A stretch of 64,000 nt of DNA from Cellulomonas sp. JZ18 (GTDB lineage: Bacteria; Actinomycetota; Actinomycetes; Actinomycetales; Cellulomonadaceae), in contig NZ_CP045245.1 in NCBI RefSeq assembly GCF_009720485.1, forward strand, positions 3,979,326 through 4,043,325, written 5' to 3'. How positions within the stretch are numbered: the first letter of the stretch is position 1; each line of letters opens with the position of its first letter. Positions 47,304 to 57,614 of the stretch are shown piece by piece. The position numbers and the translations under genes are program-made. A model generated the notes under the pieces. That model worked only from the letters and a program-made list of their open reading frames with translations. It ran no database searches and had not been told where the DNA came from.

Positions 47304-48972
47304 GCGACGCGGGGTCGGGCGACAGGTCGGCGGGCGCGTCGCGCAGCGCCGTGCGCCGCGGAGCGGCCCTCATGGCGTCGGGCACGGCCGTGTCGCGGGC
47401 GCTGGGGCTGCTGCGGGCGATGGTGCTGGCCGCGGCCATCGGCGTCACCGGCCAGGCGGCCGACGCCTTCGCGATCGGCAACACGCTGCCCAACGTGCTG
47501 TTCATGCTGCTCGCGGGCGGCGTGCTCAACGCGATCCTCGTGCCGCAGGTCGTCCGGGCGTACAAGCGGGACGCCGGTCAGGAGTACGTCGACCGCCTCC
47601 TGTCGTTCGGGTTCGCGCTGCTCGCCGCGCTCACGGTCGTCCTCACGCTGGCCGCGCCCCTGCTCGTGGGCCTGTACACGCAGGGCGGGGACGAGACGCA
47701 GATCGCCCTGGCGACGACGTTCGCGTGGTGGTGCATCCCGCAGCTGTTCTTCTACGGCGCGTACGCGCTGCTCGGCCAGGTGCTGAACGCGCGCGGGTCG
47801 TTCGGGCCCTACATGTGGGCGCCCGTCGTCAACAACGTCGTGTCCATCGCCGGGTTCGGCGTGTTCATCGCCGTCTTCGGGGGTGACGTCTCCGACGCGT
47901 CGGCGTGGGACGGCGGGCGGGTCGCCCTGCTCGCCGGGACCGCCACCGCGGGGGTCGTCGCGCAGGCGCTCGTGCTCGTCCCGTCCCTGCGCCGGGCCGG
48001 TGTGTCGTACCGGTGGCGCTGGGGTCTGCGCGGCTCCGGCCTCGGTCGCGCGGGGACCGTCGCGACGTGGACGTTCGTCGGGCTCGCGATCGGGCAGGTC
48101 GGCTACCTCGTCGTCCAACGGGTCGCGTGGTCGGCGCCGGGTGCGGCGGCCGAGGCCGCGCACGTCGCGGGCAACGCCGCGTACCAGTACGCGTTCACCA
48201 TCTTCATGCTCCCCCACTCCCTCGTCACCGTGTCGCTGGCGACCGCGCTGTTCACGCGGCTGTCCGCGCAGGCGCACGACGAGGACGCCGGGAGCGTGCG
48301 CTCGACCCTGTCGGTCGGTCTGCGCGTCGTCGGGCTCTTCACGGTGCTGGCGGCCGTCGCGCTCGTCGTCCTCGCCGAGCCCGTCGCCCGCATCGTCCTG
48401 CCCGCCGAGCCGCGCGGTGCCGTCGTCGCCGTCGCGGACGTCGTGATCGCGATGGCCGTGGGCCTCCCGGCGTTCGGTGCCTGGTCCATGTGCCAGCGCG
48501 TCTACTACGCGTACGAGGACGCGCGCGGGATGGTGCCGGTCCAGGTGGCGATGGCGGCGGTGGTGGTCGGCGGCACGCTCCTCGGCACCGTGCTGCTGCC
48601 CGGCACGGCCTGGGTGGCCGCGGCCGGCCTGTCGATGAGCGTGTCGTACCTGCTCGGCGCCCTGCTCGCGCTCACCGCGCTGCGGCGGCGCCTGCACGGC
48701 GTCGACGCGGGGCGGTGCTGCGCACGCACGTCCGCGCGGTGCTCGGCGCACTGGTCGCGGCGGCGGTCGCCCTGGGCGTGCTCGTGCTGCTGCGGCGGGC
48801 GGGCGTCGAGGGCGTGCCCGGGGCGCTGCTGGAGTGCGTCGTCGGCGGCGGCGTCATGGGTCTGGCGTACCTCGGCGCGCTGCGTCTGCTGCGGGTCCGC
48901 GAGCTGGACCTGCTGCTCGGACCGGTGCTGCGGCGGCTGCGCGGGCGGCGGGGGCAGGACCGACCCGTCTAG
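47300..48972 (+). CDS. murJ: lipid II flippase MurJ (MviN), one frameshift
   Basis: The polytopic protein begins with [20 protein letters not shown] and [20 protein letters not shown], the conserved MurJ N-terminus, with 14 hydrophobic segments and [20 protein letters not shown] in the central region. One base is missing near 48711 (GCGGGGCGG); restoring it leads to [20 protein letters not shown] and an end at 48972, 557 residues. MurJ flips lipid II for peptidoglycan synthesis and is essential, so the break is probably a sequence error. GTG 47300 overlaps the upstream stop. Unlike M. tuberculosis Rv3910, the pseudokinase domain is a separate gene downstream. Confidence 0.93.
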
Positions 48973-49109
48973 CATGGCTCCCGGGGTGCGGGACCGGCGG
49001 CGCGCGACGCGGCGCAGGGACGTACCGGGCGGGGTGCACGACGGCGGCGGCTCGCGCGGACGGGTCGACGGCGGTGACGACGGCAGGTCGGACGGGCGGA
49101 GGTGCGGAC

Positions 49110-50942
49110 GTGGCGGAGGTCGGCCGGGGGACGGTGCTGGCGGGGCGCTACCGCGTCCTCGAACCCCTCCCGTCGGACCTCGACGGCGTGTCCGTCTGGC
49201 GCGCCGTCGACCAGATCCTCGACCGACCCGTGCGCGTGCGCGTCCTGCAGTCCGGGGACGTCGCGCCCGCGCTCGACGCCGCCCGGCGTGCCGCGCTCGT
49301 CACGGACGCGCGCCTCGTGCGCGTGCTCGACGTCGGCATGCACGAGGGCGTCGGCTACGTCGTCACCGAGCAGATCGTCGGCGCGTCCCTCGGGCAGCTC
49401 GTCGAGCAGGGTCCCCTGACTGCCGACCAGGCGCGAGCCGTCGTCGGCGAGGCGGCCGCCGCGCTCGAGGTGGCGCGGCGGCGGGGCGTGCACCACCTCG
49501 CGCTGCGGCCCTCGGTCGTGCACGTGTCCGCCGACGGGCGGGTGCTGCTCTCCGGCCTCGCGATCGACGCGGCGCTCGCCGGTCGCGCCCACGGCGACGC
49601 GGTCGCCACCAGCCGCACCGACGCCGTCGACCTCGTGCGCCTGCTGTACACGGGCCTCACCGGGCGCTGGCCGCTCGACCCGGAGAGCGCCGCGGGCGCG
49701 GCCCCCGGTCTGCCGGCCGCACCCGTCCTCGACGGCGTCCCCGTCGCACCGGCCGAGCTCGCGCCCGGCGTCCCGAACGACCTCGACACCCTCTGCGCGG
49801 TCACCCTCGGCACGTACGGCGACGGGCCGCACACCCCCGGGGAGCTCGTGCACGAGCTCGAGCCGTGGGGCGAGATCCGCGTCGGCCGCGCCGCCGACGC
49901 GACGCCGGCCGCACCGGGCGTGGTCGCTGCCCCGGCGGGCGCGACGTCCGACGTCGAGGCCGAGACGGCACCGGTGCGCGTCCCCCGGCAGTCGGTCCGC
50001 ACGGTCTTCGACGAGGCGCCGCCGGGGGTCGTCCGCCCCGGTACCCCGCCCCCGGCCGCTCCGGCACGCATGAGCGGGCTGCCGGGCGCCCGCGTCGAGC
50101 GCACGAGCGCGCTGCCCGCCGCGGGCGTCGGCGCCGCTGCCGCCACCTCGCCACCGACGCTGCCCGCCGCCCTGCCCCCGGTGGGTGGCGGTGCCACGCC
50201 GCCGCCGGTGCCGCCGCCGGGACGGCAGGACGACGACGCGTGGGACGGTGCCTGGGACGGCGGCGACGACGACCCGTTCCCCTTCGAGCAGGACGAGCCC
50301 CAGGAGCGCCGTCGCGTCGGTGCCGCCGGTGTCGTCCTCGTGCTCGTCGGTGTCGCCGTGCTGGTCGGCCTCGTCCTCGCGGCGCGTGCCCTGTTCACCC
50401 TGCCGGACACCTCCGGCGGCGGGACACCCGCGGCGGAGCAGTCCGCCACGCCGACACCGGCGGACACCGCCGGCGGCGAGACCGCGGCGCCCCCCGCGCA
50501 GCCTCCCGCCGCGGGTCCGCCCGTGGTGATCGGCATCCGGTCGCTCGACGCCTCCGACGCCGACGGCGAGCACGAGGAGGCGGTCAGTCGCGCGATCGAC
50601 GGCGACCCGGCGACGTTCTGGTTCTCCCAGACGTACAACCGTCCCGACTTCGCGGGCCTGAAGGAGGGCGTGGGCCTCGAGCTGCGCCTCGCGGCGCCCG
50701 CGAGCGTGAGCGGGGTGACGCTGCTGGTCAACGGCACGGGAGGCAACGTCGAGGTCCGTGCGACCAGCGGCGACGCCCCGACGCAGGGCGAGGTGCTGGC
50801 CGCCGCACCGATGGGGCCGCAGACGGCGCTCACCTTCGCGGCGCCCGTCGAGACGGACGTCCTGACCGTGTGGTTCACCGAGCTGCCGACGATGCCCGAC
50901 GGCCGCTTCCGGATCGAGCTGACGGAGCTCACCGTCCAGTGA
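49110..50942 (+). CDS. membrane pseudokinase with extracellular discoidin-like domain
   Basis: The cytoplasmic part has a Ser/Thr kinase fold without catalysis: the VAIK lysine position reads VRVRVLQ, HRD reads HLALRPSVV, and DFG reads LSGLAID. A Pro/Ala-rich linker leads to one membrane helix ([20 protein letters not shown]) and an extracellular domain ([20 protein letters not shown], then [20 protein letters not shown]) like F5/8-type sugar-binding folds. The same domains are fused to the C-terminus of mycobacterial MurJ, where the pseudokinase recruits FhaA. Here the gene follows murJ after 137 bases. GTG 49110 follows CGGAGG. The length is 610 residues. Confidence 0.85.
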   Translation: MAEVGRGTVLAGRYRVLEPLPSDLDGVSVWRAVDQILDRPVRVRVLQSGDVAPALDAARRAALVTDARLVRVLDVGMHEGVGYVVTEQIVGASLGQLVEQGPLTADQARAVVGEAAAALEVARRRGVHHLALRPSVVHVSADGRVLLSGLAIDAALAGRAHGDAVATSRTDAVDLVRLLYTGLTGRWPLDPESAAGAAPGLPAAPVLDGVPVAPAELAPGVPNDLDTLCAVTLGTYGDGPHTPGELVHELEPWGEIRVGRAADATPAAPGVVAAPAGATSDVEAETAPVRVPRQSVRTVFDEAPPGVVRPGTPPPAAPARMSGLPGARVERTSALPAAGVGAAAATSPPTLPAALPPVGGGATPPPVPPPGRQDDDAWDGAWDGGDDDPFPFEQDEPQERRRVGAAGVVLVLVGVAVLVGLVLAARALFTLPDTSGGGTPAAEQSATPTPADTAGGETAAPPAQPPAAGPPVVIGIRSLDASDADGEHEEAVSRAIDGDPATFWFSQTYNRPDFAGLKEGVGLELRLAAPASVSGVTLLVNGTGGNVEVRATSGDAPTQGEVLAAAPMGPQTALTFAAPVETDVLTVWFTELPTMPDGRFRIELTELTVQ

Positions 50943-51076
50943 CCGCGCGTCCCCGCGGACCGTCGGGCACGCGGGAACAGAACCGCCCTACGATCGGTTC
51001 GGACGGGCAGACCAGGGCCGCCACCGGCGGCCCCGTCGCCCGTGCGACGCAGCCGATCCGACCCAGTGAGGCACCT

Positions 51077-52117
51077 GTGACCGTTCAGAACCCCGCCGCG
51101 CAGCCCGGCACCCCGGCCGACGACGTCCGCGACGTCGTCATCGTCGGCTCCGGACCCGCGGGGTACACCGCCGCCGTCTACGCCGCGCGCGCCGGGCTCG
51201 CGCCCGTCGTCGTCGCCGGCTCCGTCACCGCGGGCGGCGCGCTCATGAACACCACCGAGGTCGAGAACTTCCCCGGTTTCCCCGACGGCGTCCAGGGCCC
51301 CGAGCTGATGGACGACATGCGCAAGCAGGCGGAGAAGTTCGGTGCCACGGTCCTGTGGGACGACGCGACCGAGCTCGAGCTGACCGGCGACGTCAAGGTC
51401 GTCACCACCGGCAGCGGTGACGTCTTCCGCGCGCGCACGGTCATCCTCGCCACCGGTTCCGCGTACCGCGAGCTCGGGCTCGAGGACGAGAAGCGCCTGT
51501 CCGGCCGCGGCGTGTCCTGGTGCGCCACCTGCGACGGCTTCTTCTTCCGCGACCAGCCGATCGTCGTCGTCGGCGGCGGCGACTCCGCCGTCGAGGAGGC
51601 CACGTTCCTCACGCGCTTCGGGTCGAAGGTCACGATGGTGCACCGCCGCGACCAGCTGCGGGCGTCGAAGATCATGGCCCAGCGTGCGTTCGACAACCCG
51701 AAGATCGAGTTCGAGTGGAACGCCGAGGTCGTCGCGATCCACGGCGAGCAGAAGGTCACCGGCGTGACCCTGCGCGACACCCGCACCGGCGAGACCCGCG
51801 AGCTCGAGGCGGGCGGCCTGTTCGTCGCCATCGGCCACGTGCCGCGCTCCGACCTGCTCGTCGGGCAGGTCGACCTGGACGAGAACGGCTACGTCCAGGT
51901 GGCCGGACGGACCACGGCGACGAACCTGCCCGGCGTCTTCGCGTGCGGCGACCTCGTCGACCACACGTACCGTCAGGCGATCACGGCCGCAGGCTCCGGC
52001 TGCTCGGCGGCCCTCGACGCCCAGCACTACCTCGCCGGCCTCGCCTACACGTCCGACGTGGAGAACCCCGTGGTCCCGGCCGAGGCGTCCGCTCCCGTCC
52101 CGGAGGTGCAGGCATGA
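51077..52117 (+). CDS. trxB: thioredoxin-disulfide reductase
   Basis: This 346-residue flavoenzyme has the FAD motif [20 protein letters not shown], the redox-active CATC ([11 protein letters not shown]), the NADPH motif [16 protein letters not shown], and [10 protein letters not shown] near the C-terminus. It reduces thioredoxin with NADPH in the cytoplasm. GTG 51077 is the start. It overlaps trxA by four bases (ATGA), the standard actinobacterial trxB-trxA pair near oriC. Confidence 0.97.
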   Translation: MTVQNPAAQPGTPADDVRDVVIVGSGPAGYTAAVYAARAGLAPVVVAGSVTAGGALMNTTEVENFPGFPDGVQGPELMDDMRKQAEKFGATVLWDDATELELTGDVKVVTTGSGDVFRARTVILATGSAYRELGLEDEKRLSGRGVSWCATCDGFFFRDQPIVVVGGGDSAVEEATFLTRFGSKVTMVHRRDQLRASKIMAQRAFDNPKIEFEWNAEVVAIHGEQKVTGVTLRDTRTGETRELEAGGLFVAIGHVPRSDLLVGQVDLDENGYVQVAGRTTATNLPGVFACGDLVDHTYRQAITAAGSGCSAALDAQHYLAGLAYTSDVENPVVPAEASAPVPEVQA

Positions 52118-52446
52118 GCACGATCGACGTCACCGACGACACCTTCGAGGCGGAGGTCCTGCGCAGCGACGTCCCGGTCGTCGTCGACTTCTGGGCGCCG
52201 TGGTGCGGCCCGTGCCGCATGGTGTCGCCGGTGCTCGAGGAGCTGTCGGAGGACTACGCGGGCCGGGTGCGCGTGGTGAAGGTGAACGCCGACGAGAACC
52301 CGCGCCTGAGCCAGGACTACCAGGTGCAGTCGATCCCGCTGATCGCGTTCTTCGCCGGCGGGGAGCTCGAGAAGACGGTCGTCGGCGCCCGCCCCAAGGC
52401 GGTCCTCAAGGAGGCGGTCGAGGAGCTGCTCGCCCAGCAGTCCTGA
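52114..52446 (+). CDS. trxA: thioredoxin
   Basis: This 110-residue protein has the active site [14 protein letters not shown] and the cis-proline loop [11 protein letters not shown]. It serves as the general protein-disulphide reductant of the cytoplasm and is reduced by the coupled TrxB. Translationally coupled start; intact. A long terminator-like hairpin follows. Confidence 0.97.
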   Translation: MSTIDVTDDTFEAEVLRSDVPVVVDFWAPWCGPCRMVSPVLEELSEDYAGRVRVVKVNADENPRLSQDYQVQSIPLIAFFAGGELEKTVVGARPKAVLKEAVEELLAQQS

Positions 52447-52482
52447 CCTGGCCCCCTGACCTGGCCCCCTGACCTGGCCCCT
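52444..52482 (+). repeat. triple direct repeat after trxA
   Basis: Three head-to-tail copies of TGACCTGGCCCCC (the last one base shorter) begin with the trxA stop codon, so the gene end has been tandemly amplified. Confidence 0.75.
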
Positions 52483-52503
52483 GGTCCGGCCGGGCGCGAC
52501 ATC

Positions 52504-52547
52504 GACGCCCGGACTCGACAGCCACCGTGCTGACGAGTCCGGGCGTC
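52504..52547. terminator. bidirectional terminator between trxA and parB
   Basis: GACGCCCGGACTCG at 52504 and its exact complement at 52534-52547 form a 14-bp stem with a 16-base loop in the convergent trxA/parB spacer. Confidence 0.75.
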
Positions 52548-52590
52548 CGTGCGTCCGGGCTACGGCACTGGGTGGTGGGGCCGGGCGACC

Positions 52591-52790
52591 GTCCGGGTGG
52601 TAGCGCGGGTGCGTGCGTCCGGTGGTAGCGCGGGTGCGTGCGTCACGGGTGGGTCAGGTGATGCGGGCGCGCGGGGATGCGGGTGCTCGCGGTCGGCGCC
52701 GGTGTCACGGTCGGCGGTGCGGGTGTCGCGGTCGGCGGTGCGGGTGTCGCGGGTGTCGCGGTCGGCGGTGCGGCCGTCGCGGACCGGAGA
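52591..52790. repeat. minisatellite-like repeats in the trxA-parB spacer
   Basis: Two ~26-base units (GTGGTAGCGCGGGTGCGTGC) at 52591-52643 are followed by alternating units of GCGGTCGGCGGTGCGGGTGT at 52690-52790. No coding frame is credible in 52447-53086; the rest of this spacer looks unstructured. Confidence 0.7.
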
Positions 52791-53086
52791 CGCGGGCGTC
52801 GCCGACCGGAGGCACCGGCGTGCAGATCCGAGGGCCTGCCCAGCCAGGAGGCCCGAGGGGCTGGCGATCCGGGAACGAGAGGGCCCCGGGCTGGGTCCGT
52901 CCCGGTGAGCGGGCACGAACCGCTCGGAGAGTGGCCCTCCGGAGGAGGGCTCTGGGGGAAACGAGCGGCCCCGGATGGAGTCTTTACCGCGCCAGAAGTT
53001 GCCCCAAAAGCCCTGAGAGGGCGAGAAGGGGCCGATCCGGTACCAGCGGCAGCCGCTGATGGCCCGCTCGGACCCCTACGCCGCAC

Positions 53087-54409
53087 CTAACCGCGCAGGA
53101 TCCCCGGGTCGTCGGGCGCCAGGGACGCGAGGATCCGGTTCAGGTCCTGCACCGAGGCGAACTCGACCGTCAGCTTGCCGCGGGTCTTGCCGAGGTCCAC
53201 CTTGACTCGCGTCTCGAAACGGTCCGAGAGCCGCGACGCCAGGTCGTCGAGCGCCTCGTTGCGGACGCCCGCGCGCGGGCGCGGACGCGGCTTGGGCGCC
53301 GTCTCGTCGCCGCCCAGGGCGACGATCTCCTCGACCGCGCGGACCGACAGCCCCTCCGCGACGATCCGCTGCGCCAGCCGCTCGATGGCTGCGCCGTCGC
53401 TCAGGCCGAGCAGCGCGCGGGCGTGCCCCGCCGTGAGCACACCGGCGGCGACCCGGCGCTGCACGAGAGGAGGCAGCCGGAGCAGGCGGAGGGTGTTCGA
53501 GATCTGCGGCCGTGACCGGTGGATGCGCGCCGCGAGCTCCTCGTGGGTGCAGCCGAAGTCGTCGAGGAGCTGCTGGTACGCGGCCGCCTCCTCGAGCGGG
53601 TTCAGCTGGGCGCGGTGAAGGTTCTCCAGCAGCGCGTCGCGCAGCAGGTCGCCGTCCTCGGTCTCGCGCACGATCGCGGGGATCGTCGTGAGGCCGGCTT
53701 CCTGCGTCGCCCGCCAGCGCCGCTCCCCCATGATGAGCTCGTAGCCGTCGTCGACGGCCCGGACCACGACCGGCTGCAGCACACCGATCTCGCGGATCGA
53801 CCCGACGAGCTCTGCCAGCGCGTCCTCGTCGAAGACGGTGCGCGGCTGGCGGGGGTTGGGCCGGATCGACTCGACCGGCAGCTCCGCGAACCGGGCGCCC
53901 GGCACGGGGACGAGGCCCTCGGAGCCGACGTCGGCGGTGGCCGCGGCGACCGCCTCCGTCGGCGAGGCGTCGGACGCGCTCGCCCGCGCATCGCCACCGC
54001 CGGGTGTCGCCGCGCCCGTGGGGCCGTCTGCCGACCCTGGCGTCTCGGCCTGCGTCTGCCCGTCCTGCTCGCGCGCGTCGGTCAGGACGTCGCCGGTGGC
54101 GGTCGTCATCGCATCGCGTGAGACCGTCGCCGGCGCCGCAGCGTCGCTCGTCGTGGCCGGTGCCTCGAGGGCGGTGGCGTCCTGCCCCTGCGCGGCGCTG
54201 CTCCCGCCCTCCCCCGTGCCCTGCGGAGTGCCCTCGTCGCGGGCGTCGTCCGCCCTGGCCGTGGCGTCCTGGGCGGGCGGCACCGCATCCTTGCGGTTGT
54301 CGGGGAAGAACACGTCGACGGGCCGTTCCGCCGTCGAGCGCGGCTGGTCCAGCCCGGTGGGGATGAGGGCGCCCAGCCCACGACCCAGGCCGCGTCGCTT
54401 CTCGCTCAC
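53087..54409 (-). CDS. parB: chromosome-partitioning protein ParB
   Basis: ParB begins [18 protein letters not shown], has a long Ala/Asp/Thr-rich variable segment, then the CTPase/N-domain ([32 protein letters not shown] box read as [17 protein letters not shown]), the HTH ([20 protein letters not shown]), [11 protein letters not shown] and the C-terminal dimerisation domain. It binds parS, spreads as a CTP clamp and loads SMC. The length is 440 residues; GTG 54409 overlaps the parA stop. Nine parS sites lie upstream within 7 kb. Confidence 0.97.
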   Translation of the reverse strand: MSEKRRGLGRGLGALIPTGLDQPRSTAERPVDVFFPDNRKDAVPPAQDATARADDARDEGTPQGTGEGGSSAAQGQDATALEAPATTSDAAAPATVSRDAMTTATGDVLTDAREQDGQTQAETPGSADGPTGAATPGGGDARASASDASPTEAVAAATADVGSEGLVPVPGARFAELPVESIRPNPRQPRTVFDEDALAELVGSIREIGVLQPVVVRAVDDGYELIMGERRWRATQEAGLTTIPAIVRETEDGDLLRDALLENLHRAQLNPLEEAAAYQQLLDDFGCTHEELAARIHRSRPQISNTLRLLRLPPLVQRRVAAGVLTAGHARALLGLSDGAAIERLAQRIVAEGLSVRAVEEIVALGGDETAPKPRPRPRAGVRNEALDDLASRLSDRFETRVKVDLGKTRGKLTVEFASVQDLNRILASLAPDDPGILRG

Positions 54410-55494
54410 TGCTCCTCCTGTCCGGTGGCCTGCGCCGCCGGTGTCTGGTCGCCCGCGGCCGTGCCCGAGGACGGCTGTCCCGCACCGGCCGCTCGTTCGG
54501 CAAGCTCCCGCGCGGCCTCGAGGTACGCGAGGGCACCCGACGAGCCGGCGTCGTAGGTCATCACCGTCTGGCCGTAGCTGGGCGCCTCCGAGATGCGCAC
54601 CGAGCGCGGGACGGTGGTGCGCAGCGTGCGGTCCGGGAAGTGCGTGCGCACCTCCTCGGCGACCTGCTGGGCGAGGTTGGTGCGGGCGTCGTACATCGTG
54701 AGCAGGATCGTCGACACGCGCAGCGTCGGGTTGAGGTGCGCCTGGATGAGGTCGATCGTCTTCAGCAGCTGCGAGAGTCCCTCGAGCGCGTAGTACTCGC
54801 ACTGGATCGGGATCAGCACCTCGCGCGCCACGACGAACGCGTTCACGGTGAGCAGGCCCAGGCTCGGCGGGCAGTCGACGAAGACGTAGTCGATCCGCTC
54901 CATCCCCTGGTCCAGCCGCCACTGGAGGTACGCGTCCAGGGCCGTCCGCAGCCGGGTCTCGCGCGCGACCATCGAGACGAGCTCGATCTCCGCGCCCGAG
55001 AGGTCGATCGTCGCCGGCAGGCACCAGAGCCCGGGTATCTCGGGGCTCTCCTGGACGGCGTCCTGCATCGGAGCGCTGTCGACGAGCACCTCGTAGATCG
55101 ACGGCGTCCCCGCTCGGTGGTCGATACCGAGTGCGGTCGACGCGTTCCCCTGCGGGTCGTTGTCGAGGACGAGGACCTTCAGCCCGGCCTGAGCCAGCGC
55201 GGCGGCGAGGTTCACCGTGGTCGTCGTCTTGCCGACGCCACCCTTCTGGTTCGCCACCGTGATGACGCGCGTCTGCGGCGGACGCGGGAACTTGCGACCT
55301 CGGAGCTCGATGCGCCGACGAGCGTCGAGCTGGAGCTCGGCCATCAACGGGGTGTCGTCCGACGGGCGCGGCAGGCTCTCCACCAGAGCCGCTCGGCGCT
55401 GCTCCTCGGGGTCCAGACCGGTCGTGGGCGCCGTTGCCGAGTCCTCGTGTGCGCCCGTCGTCGAGATCATCGACTCCCGCCCGATGGCCGTCAC
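54406..55494 (-). CDS. parA: chromosome-partitioning ATPase ParA (Soj)
   Basis: The deviant Walker [19 protein letters not shown], the [12 protein letters not shown] switch and [17 protein letters not shown] are canonical. ParA dimers bind DNA and pull ParB-parS complexes to segregate origins. GTG 55494 has the strong site GGAGGGAAG just upstream; an in-frame ATG at 55470 is an alternative. The length is 362 residues including a variable N-terminal extension of ~80. Operon with parB by a four-base overlap. Confidence 0.97.
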   Translation of the reverse strand: MTAIGRESMISTTGAHEDSATAPTTGLDPEEQRRAALVESLPRPSDDTPLMAELQLDARRRIELRGRKFPRPPQTRVITVANQKGGVGKTTTTVNLAAALAQAGLKVLVLDNDPQGNASTALGIDHRAGTPSIYEVLVDSAPMQDAVQESPEIPGLWCLPATIDLSGAEIELVSMVARETRLRTALDAYLQWRLDQGMERIDYVFVDCPPSLGLLTVNAFVVAREVLIPIQCEYYALEGLSQLLKTIDLIQAHLNPTLRVSTILLTMYDARTNLAQQVAEEVRTHFPDRTLRTTVPRSVRISEAPSYGQTVMTYDAGSSGALAYLEAARELAERAAGAGQPSSGTAAGDQTPAAQATGQEEQ

Positions 55495-55848
55495 GCCACT
55501 TCCCTCCACGTCGTCCCGAACGTCGCCACGCCCCGTCGTCCACGCCTCGGGCGCGGGCTCGTCGGCACCGTGGTGGTCGTCGTCCGGTGCAGCGGCGCCG
55601 GCTGAGACGCGCGGCTCGAGAGCGTGGGGCCGGCCAGGCACATGCTCCTCGGGGCGGGCGACGGCTCAGTCTGCCACGTGTAGGCGGCACCGACGTCCGC
55701 GACGGACACGGGCTGCGGCCGGCCGCTCGTACGCCGCGTCCGTACCTCGCTCGCGTCGATTCGGCGTTCGCCGTCCTGTGGAGGCGAGCCCTGAGCCGGG
55801 CCGGTCCCTCCGGGTACGGGCGCGCTCCCCTCCGCGCCCTGCGGCGCC

Positions 55849-55862
55849 GTTTCACGTGGAAC
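55849..55862 (-). promoter_or_regulatory. parS site 1
   Basis: GTTTCACGTGGAAC, one base from the GTTTCACGTGAAAC consensus. ParB loading site. Confidence 0.9.
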
Positions 55863-56037
55863 GGTCGACTTCTCGATCTCTTTGCGGGAGACCTCAGAGT
55901 CCTTGCTCTGGGGAGCGTCCGGCGTGCGAGTGTGTCCGGCCGCCTCGTGGTCGTCGGTCAGGCCCGCCGGCCCTACCGCCGGCGCGTCGATGGCCCCGTC
56001 GGGGGCGGACGCCGCCTCCTCTGACGACGTCTCCGTC

Positions 56038-56051
56038 GTTTCACGTGGAAC
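56038..56051 (-). promoter_or_regulatory. parS site 2
   Basis: GTTTCACGTGGAAC, same variant and orientation as site 1. Confidence 0.9.
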
Positions 56052-56128
56052 GGGCGCGTTCTCGCGGTGCGTCGTCTCGGGAGCATCGAGGGACGAGGCT
56101 GCAGCACCAACAGCGCCATGCGTCGCGC

Positions 56129-56941
56129 TCATACCGAGGGCTGTTCCACGTGAAACCGCGTTGTCGTCACTGCCGACCGGTACAACGACGGGGGCCGCGG
56201 ACTCCACTCCTGCGTCGTCGGCACCACCGTCCTCAGAGAAGGACGCCCCATCTCCACGGCCAGCACCGCTGTCCGCGCGGGAGGCCGCCGCTCCCCCGCG
56301 GCCAGCACCGCCGTCCTCACGGACGGGCTCCACTCCCATGCGGCCAGCGCTACCCTCCTCGGCGAAGCCGTAGGCTCGGCCGTCGTCCGGCCTCGGGATG
56401 GGTGAGGGATCGCGGTCGCCGGTCGTCGCACTCGTGGTCTCGCGGGATGTTCCGCTGACGAAGGGCCGTGGCCCCCACGGGACGCTGCCTCCCTGGTCGC
56501 CGCTCCCCCGCTCCTCAACCTGTCCTGGAACGCCGGCGACGACGTGCCCCCATGCCCGGCGCGAGTCGGTGCGCTCACGACCGGGGCGGGGTCCGTTCCA
56601 CGTGAAACCACCCGATCCGCCATGGGGTGATCCGTCGCCGCCCCGTCAGCAGCAGCGCCGCACAGGGATCGCGCCGTCGCGTCGTCTGCTCCGCTGCTAC
56701 CGACCGATCCACGCAGGACAGGTGCCGCCCCGCCACCGGGGACCGTCTCGTGCTGGTCGACCGACGGCCCAGGTTCTGGTCCCGAAGGCTGCCACGACCG
56801 CTGCTCGGCCGGCGCGGGGCTCGCCTTGCCATGCGCGTCCACGGCATCCGGCACACGCCCCTGCTCGACGCTCTCTCTCGCGCGCGCTGCCTCGCGTGCC
56901 TTCTCCTCCCGGCGTCGCTTTCTACCGAACACGGGGAGCAC
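56129..56941 (-). CDS. putative disordered protein between rsmG and parA
   Basis: GTG 56941 overlaps the end of rsmG by 20 bases and gives a basic, helical start (VFGRKRRREEKAREAARARE) followed by a long Ala/Gly/Ser/Pro-rich segment. A second frame (55491-56339) with similar low-complexity acidic composition could be its continuation after a shift near 56330, leading almost to parA. Third-position GC is lower than in neighbours, so this is uncertain. parS sites inside it would be translated as VSRGT or VPRET. If real it is a disordered protein in the rsmG-parA-parB operon. Confidence 0.35.
   Translation of the reverse strand: MLPVFGRKRRREEKAREAARARESVEQGRVPDAVDAHGKASPAPAEQRSWQPSGPEPGPSVDQHETVPGGGAAPVLRGSVGSSGADDATARSLCGAAADGAATDHPMADRVVSRGTDPAPVVSAPTRAGHGGTSSPAFQDRLRSGGAATREAASRGGHGPSSAEHPARPRVRRPATAIPHPSRGRTTAEPTASPRRVALAAWEWSPSVRTAVLAAGERRPPARTAVLAVEMGRPSLRTVVPTTQEWSPRPPSLYRSAVTTTRFHVEQPSV
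56143..56156 (+). promoter_or_regulatory. parS site 3
   Basis: GTTCCACGTGAAAC, the variant in opposite orientation to sites 1 and 2. Confidence 0.9.
56595..56608 (+). promoter_or_regulatory. parS site 4
   Basis: GTTCCACGTGAAAC, within the frame overlapping the rsmG 3' end. Confidence 0.9.
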
Positions 56942-57614
56942 CTCCCCGCACGGCCGTCACGACGTAGGTCGCCTCGACGCCCTCGATCGTCGGTGCACGG
57001 TGCACCGCCCCGTCGGTCAAACGCAGCTTGCGCATCACCGGCGCCGCTGCTGTCAGCTCGTCTGCGGCGCGCGAACCCTTGAGGGCGACGACACGTCCGC
57101 CCTCCCTCACGAGCGGGACGGTCCATCGGAACAGCTTGTCGAGGGACGCGACGGCCCGTGCTGTGACAGCGTCCGCCTCGACCGCACCATCGAGCTCCTG
57201 CGCGCGCGCCCGTCGGACCTCCACGTTCTGCAGACCCGTCGCCTGCACGACGTCCGCCAACCACGCGGTCCGCCGTTCCATCGGCTCCACCAGCACAACG
57301 CTCGCGCCCGGACGCATCGCGGCGACGACGATGCCCGGCAGTCCCGCCCCTGAGCCGACGTCGACGACGAGGCCGGACTCGGGGAGGAACGGGACGACGG
57401 CGGCGGAGTTGAGCAGGTGCCGCTCCCAGAGGCGCTCCACCTCGCGGGGCCCGATGAGACCTCGCAGCTCGCCTTCGTCGACGAGCATCCGGTGGAAGCG
57501 CTCGACCTGCGCCCATGCATCACCGAAGAACTCCGCCAGGCGCGGGTCGCCTTCCCACGGGTCTCGCGCCGGCGGGAGCTCGCTGGCAGAGGTCCTGTCC
57601 GGCTCGCTCACCAC
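56922..57614 (-). CDS. rsmG: 16S rRNA (guanine-N7) methyltransferase RsmG (GidB)
   Basis: This 230-residue enzyme has the RsmG signature LIGPREVERLWERHLLNSAA and the AdoMet-binding loop VVDVGSGAGLPGIVVA, then TARAVASLDKLFRW. It methylates G527 of 16S rRNA; loss gives low-level streptomycin resistance in related bacteria. Two consecutive GTG codons (57614, 57611) are possible starts. In Actinobacteria it sits between jag and parA. Here it is separated from jag by a 3.3-kb gene-free stretch. Confidence 0.95.
   Translation of the reverse strand: MVSEPDRTSASELPPARDPWEGDPRLAEFFGDAWAQVERFHRMLVDEGELRGLIGPREVERLWERHLLNSAAVVPFLPESGLVVDVGSGAGLPGIVVAAMRPGASVVLVEPMERRTAWLADVVQATGLQNVEVRRARAQELDGAVEADAVTARAVASLDKLFRWTVPLVREGGRVVALKGSRAADELTAAAPVMRKLRLTDGAVHRAPTIEGVEATYVVTAVRGGAPRVR

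Noticed and set aside
46751..51076. A single very long protein running from the DUF6049 gene through murJ to trxB
   Set aside because: It is one frame kept open by high GC. Inside it three distinct genes with their own starts are recognisable, and two are in other frames for part of their length.
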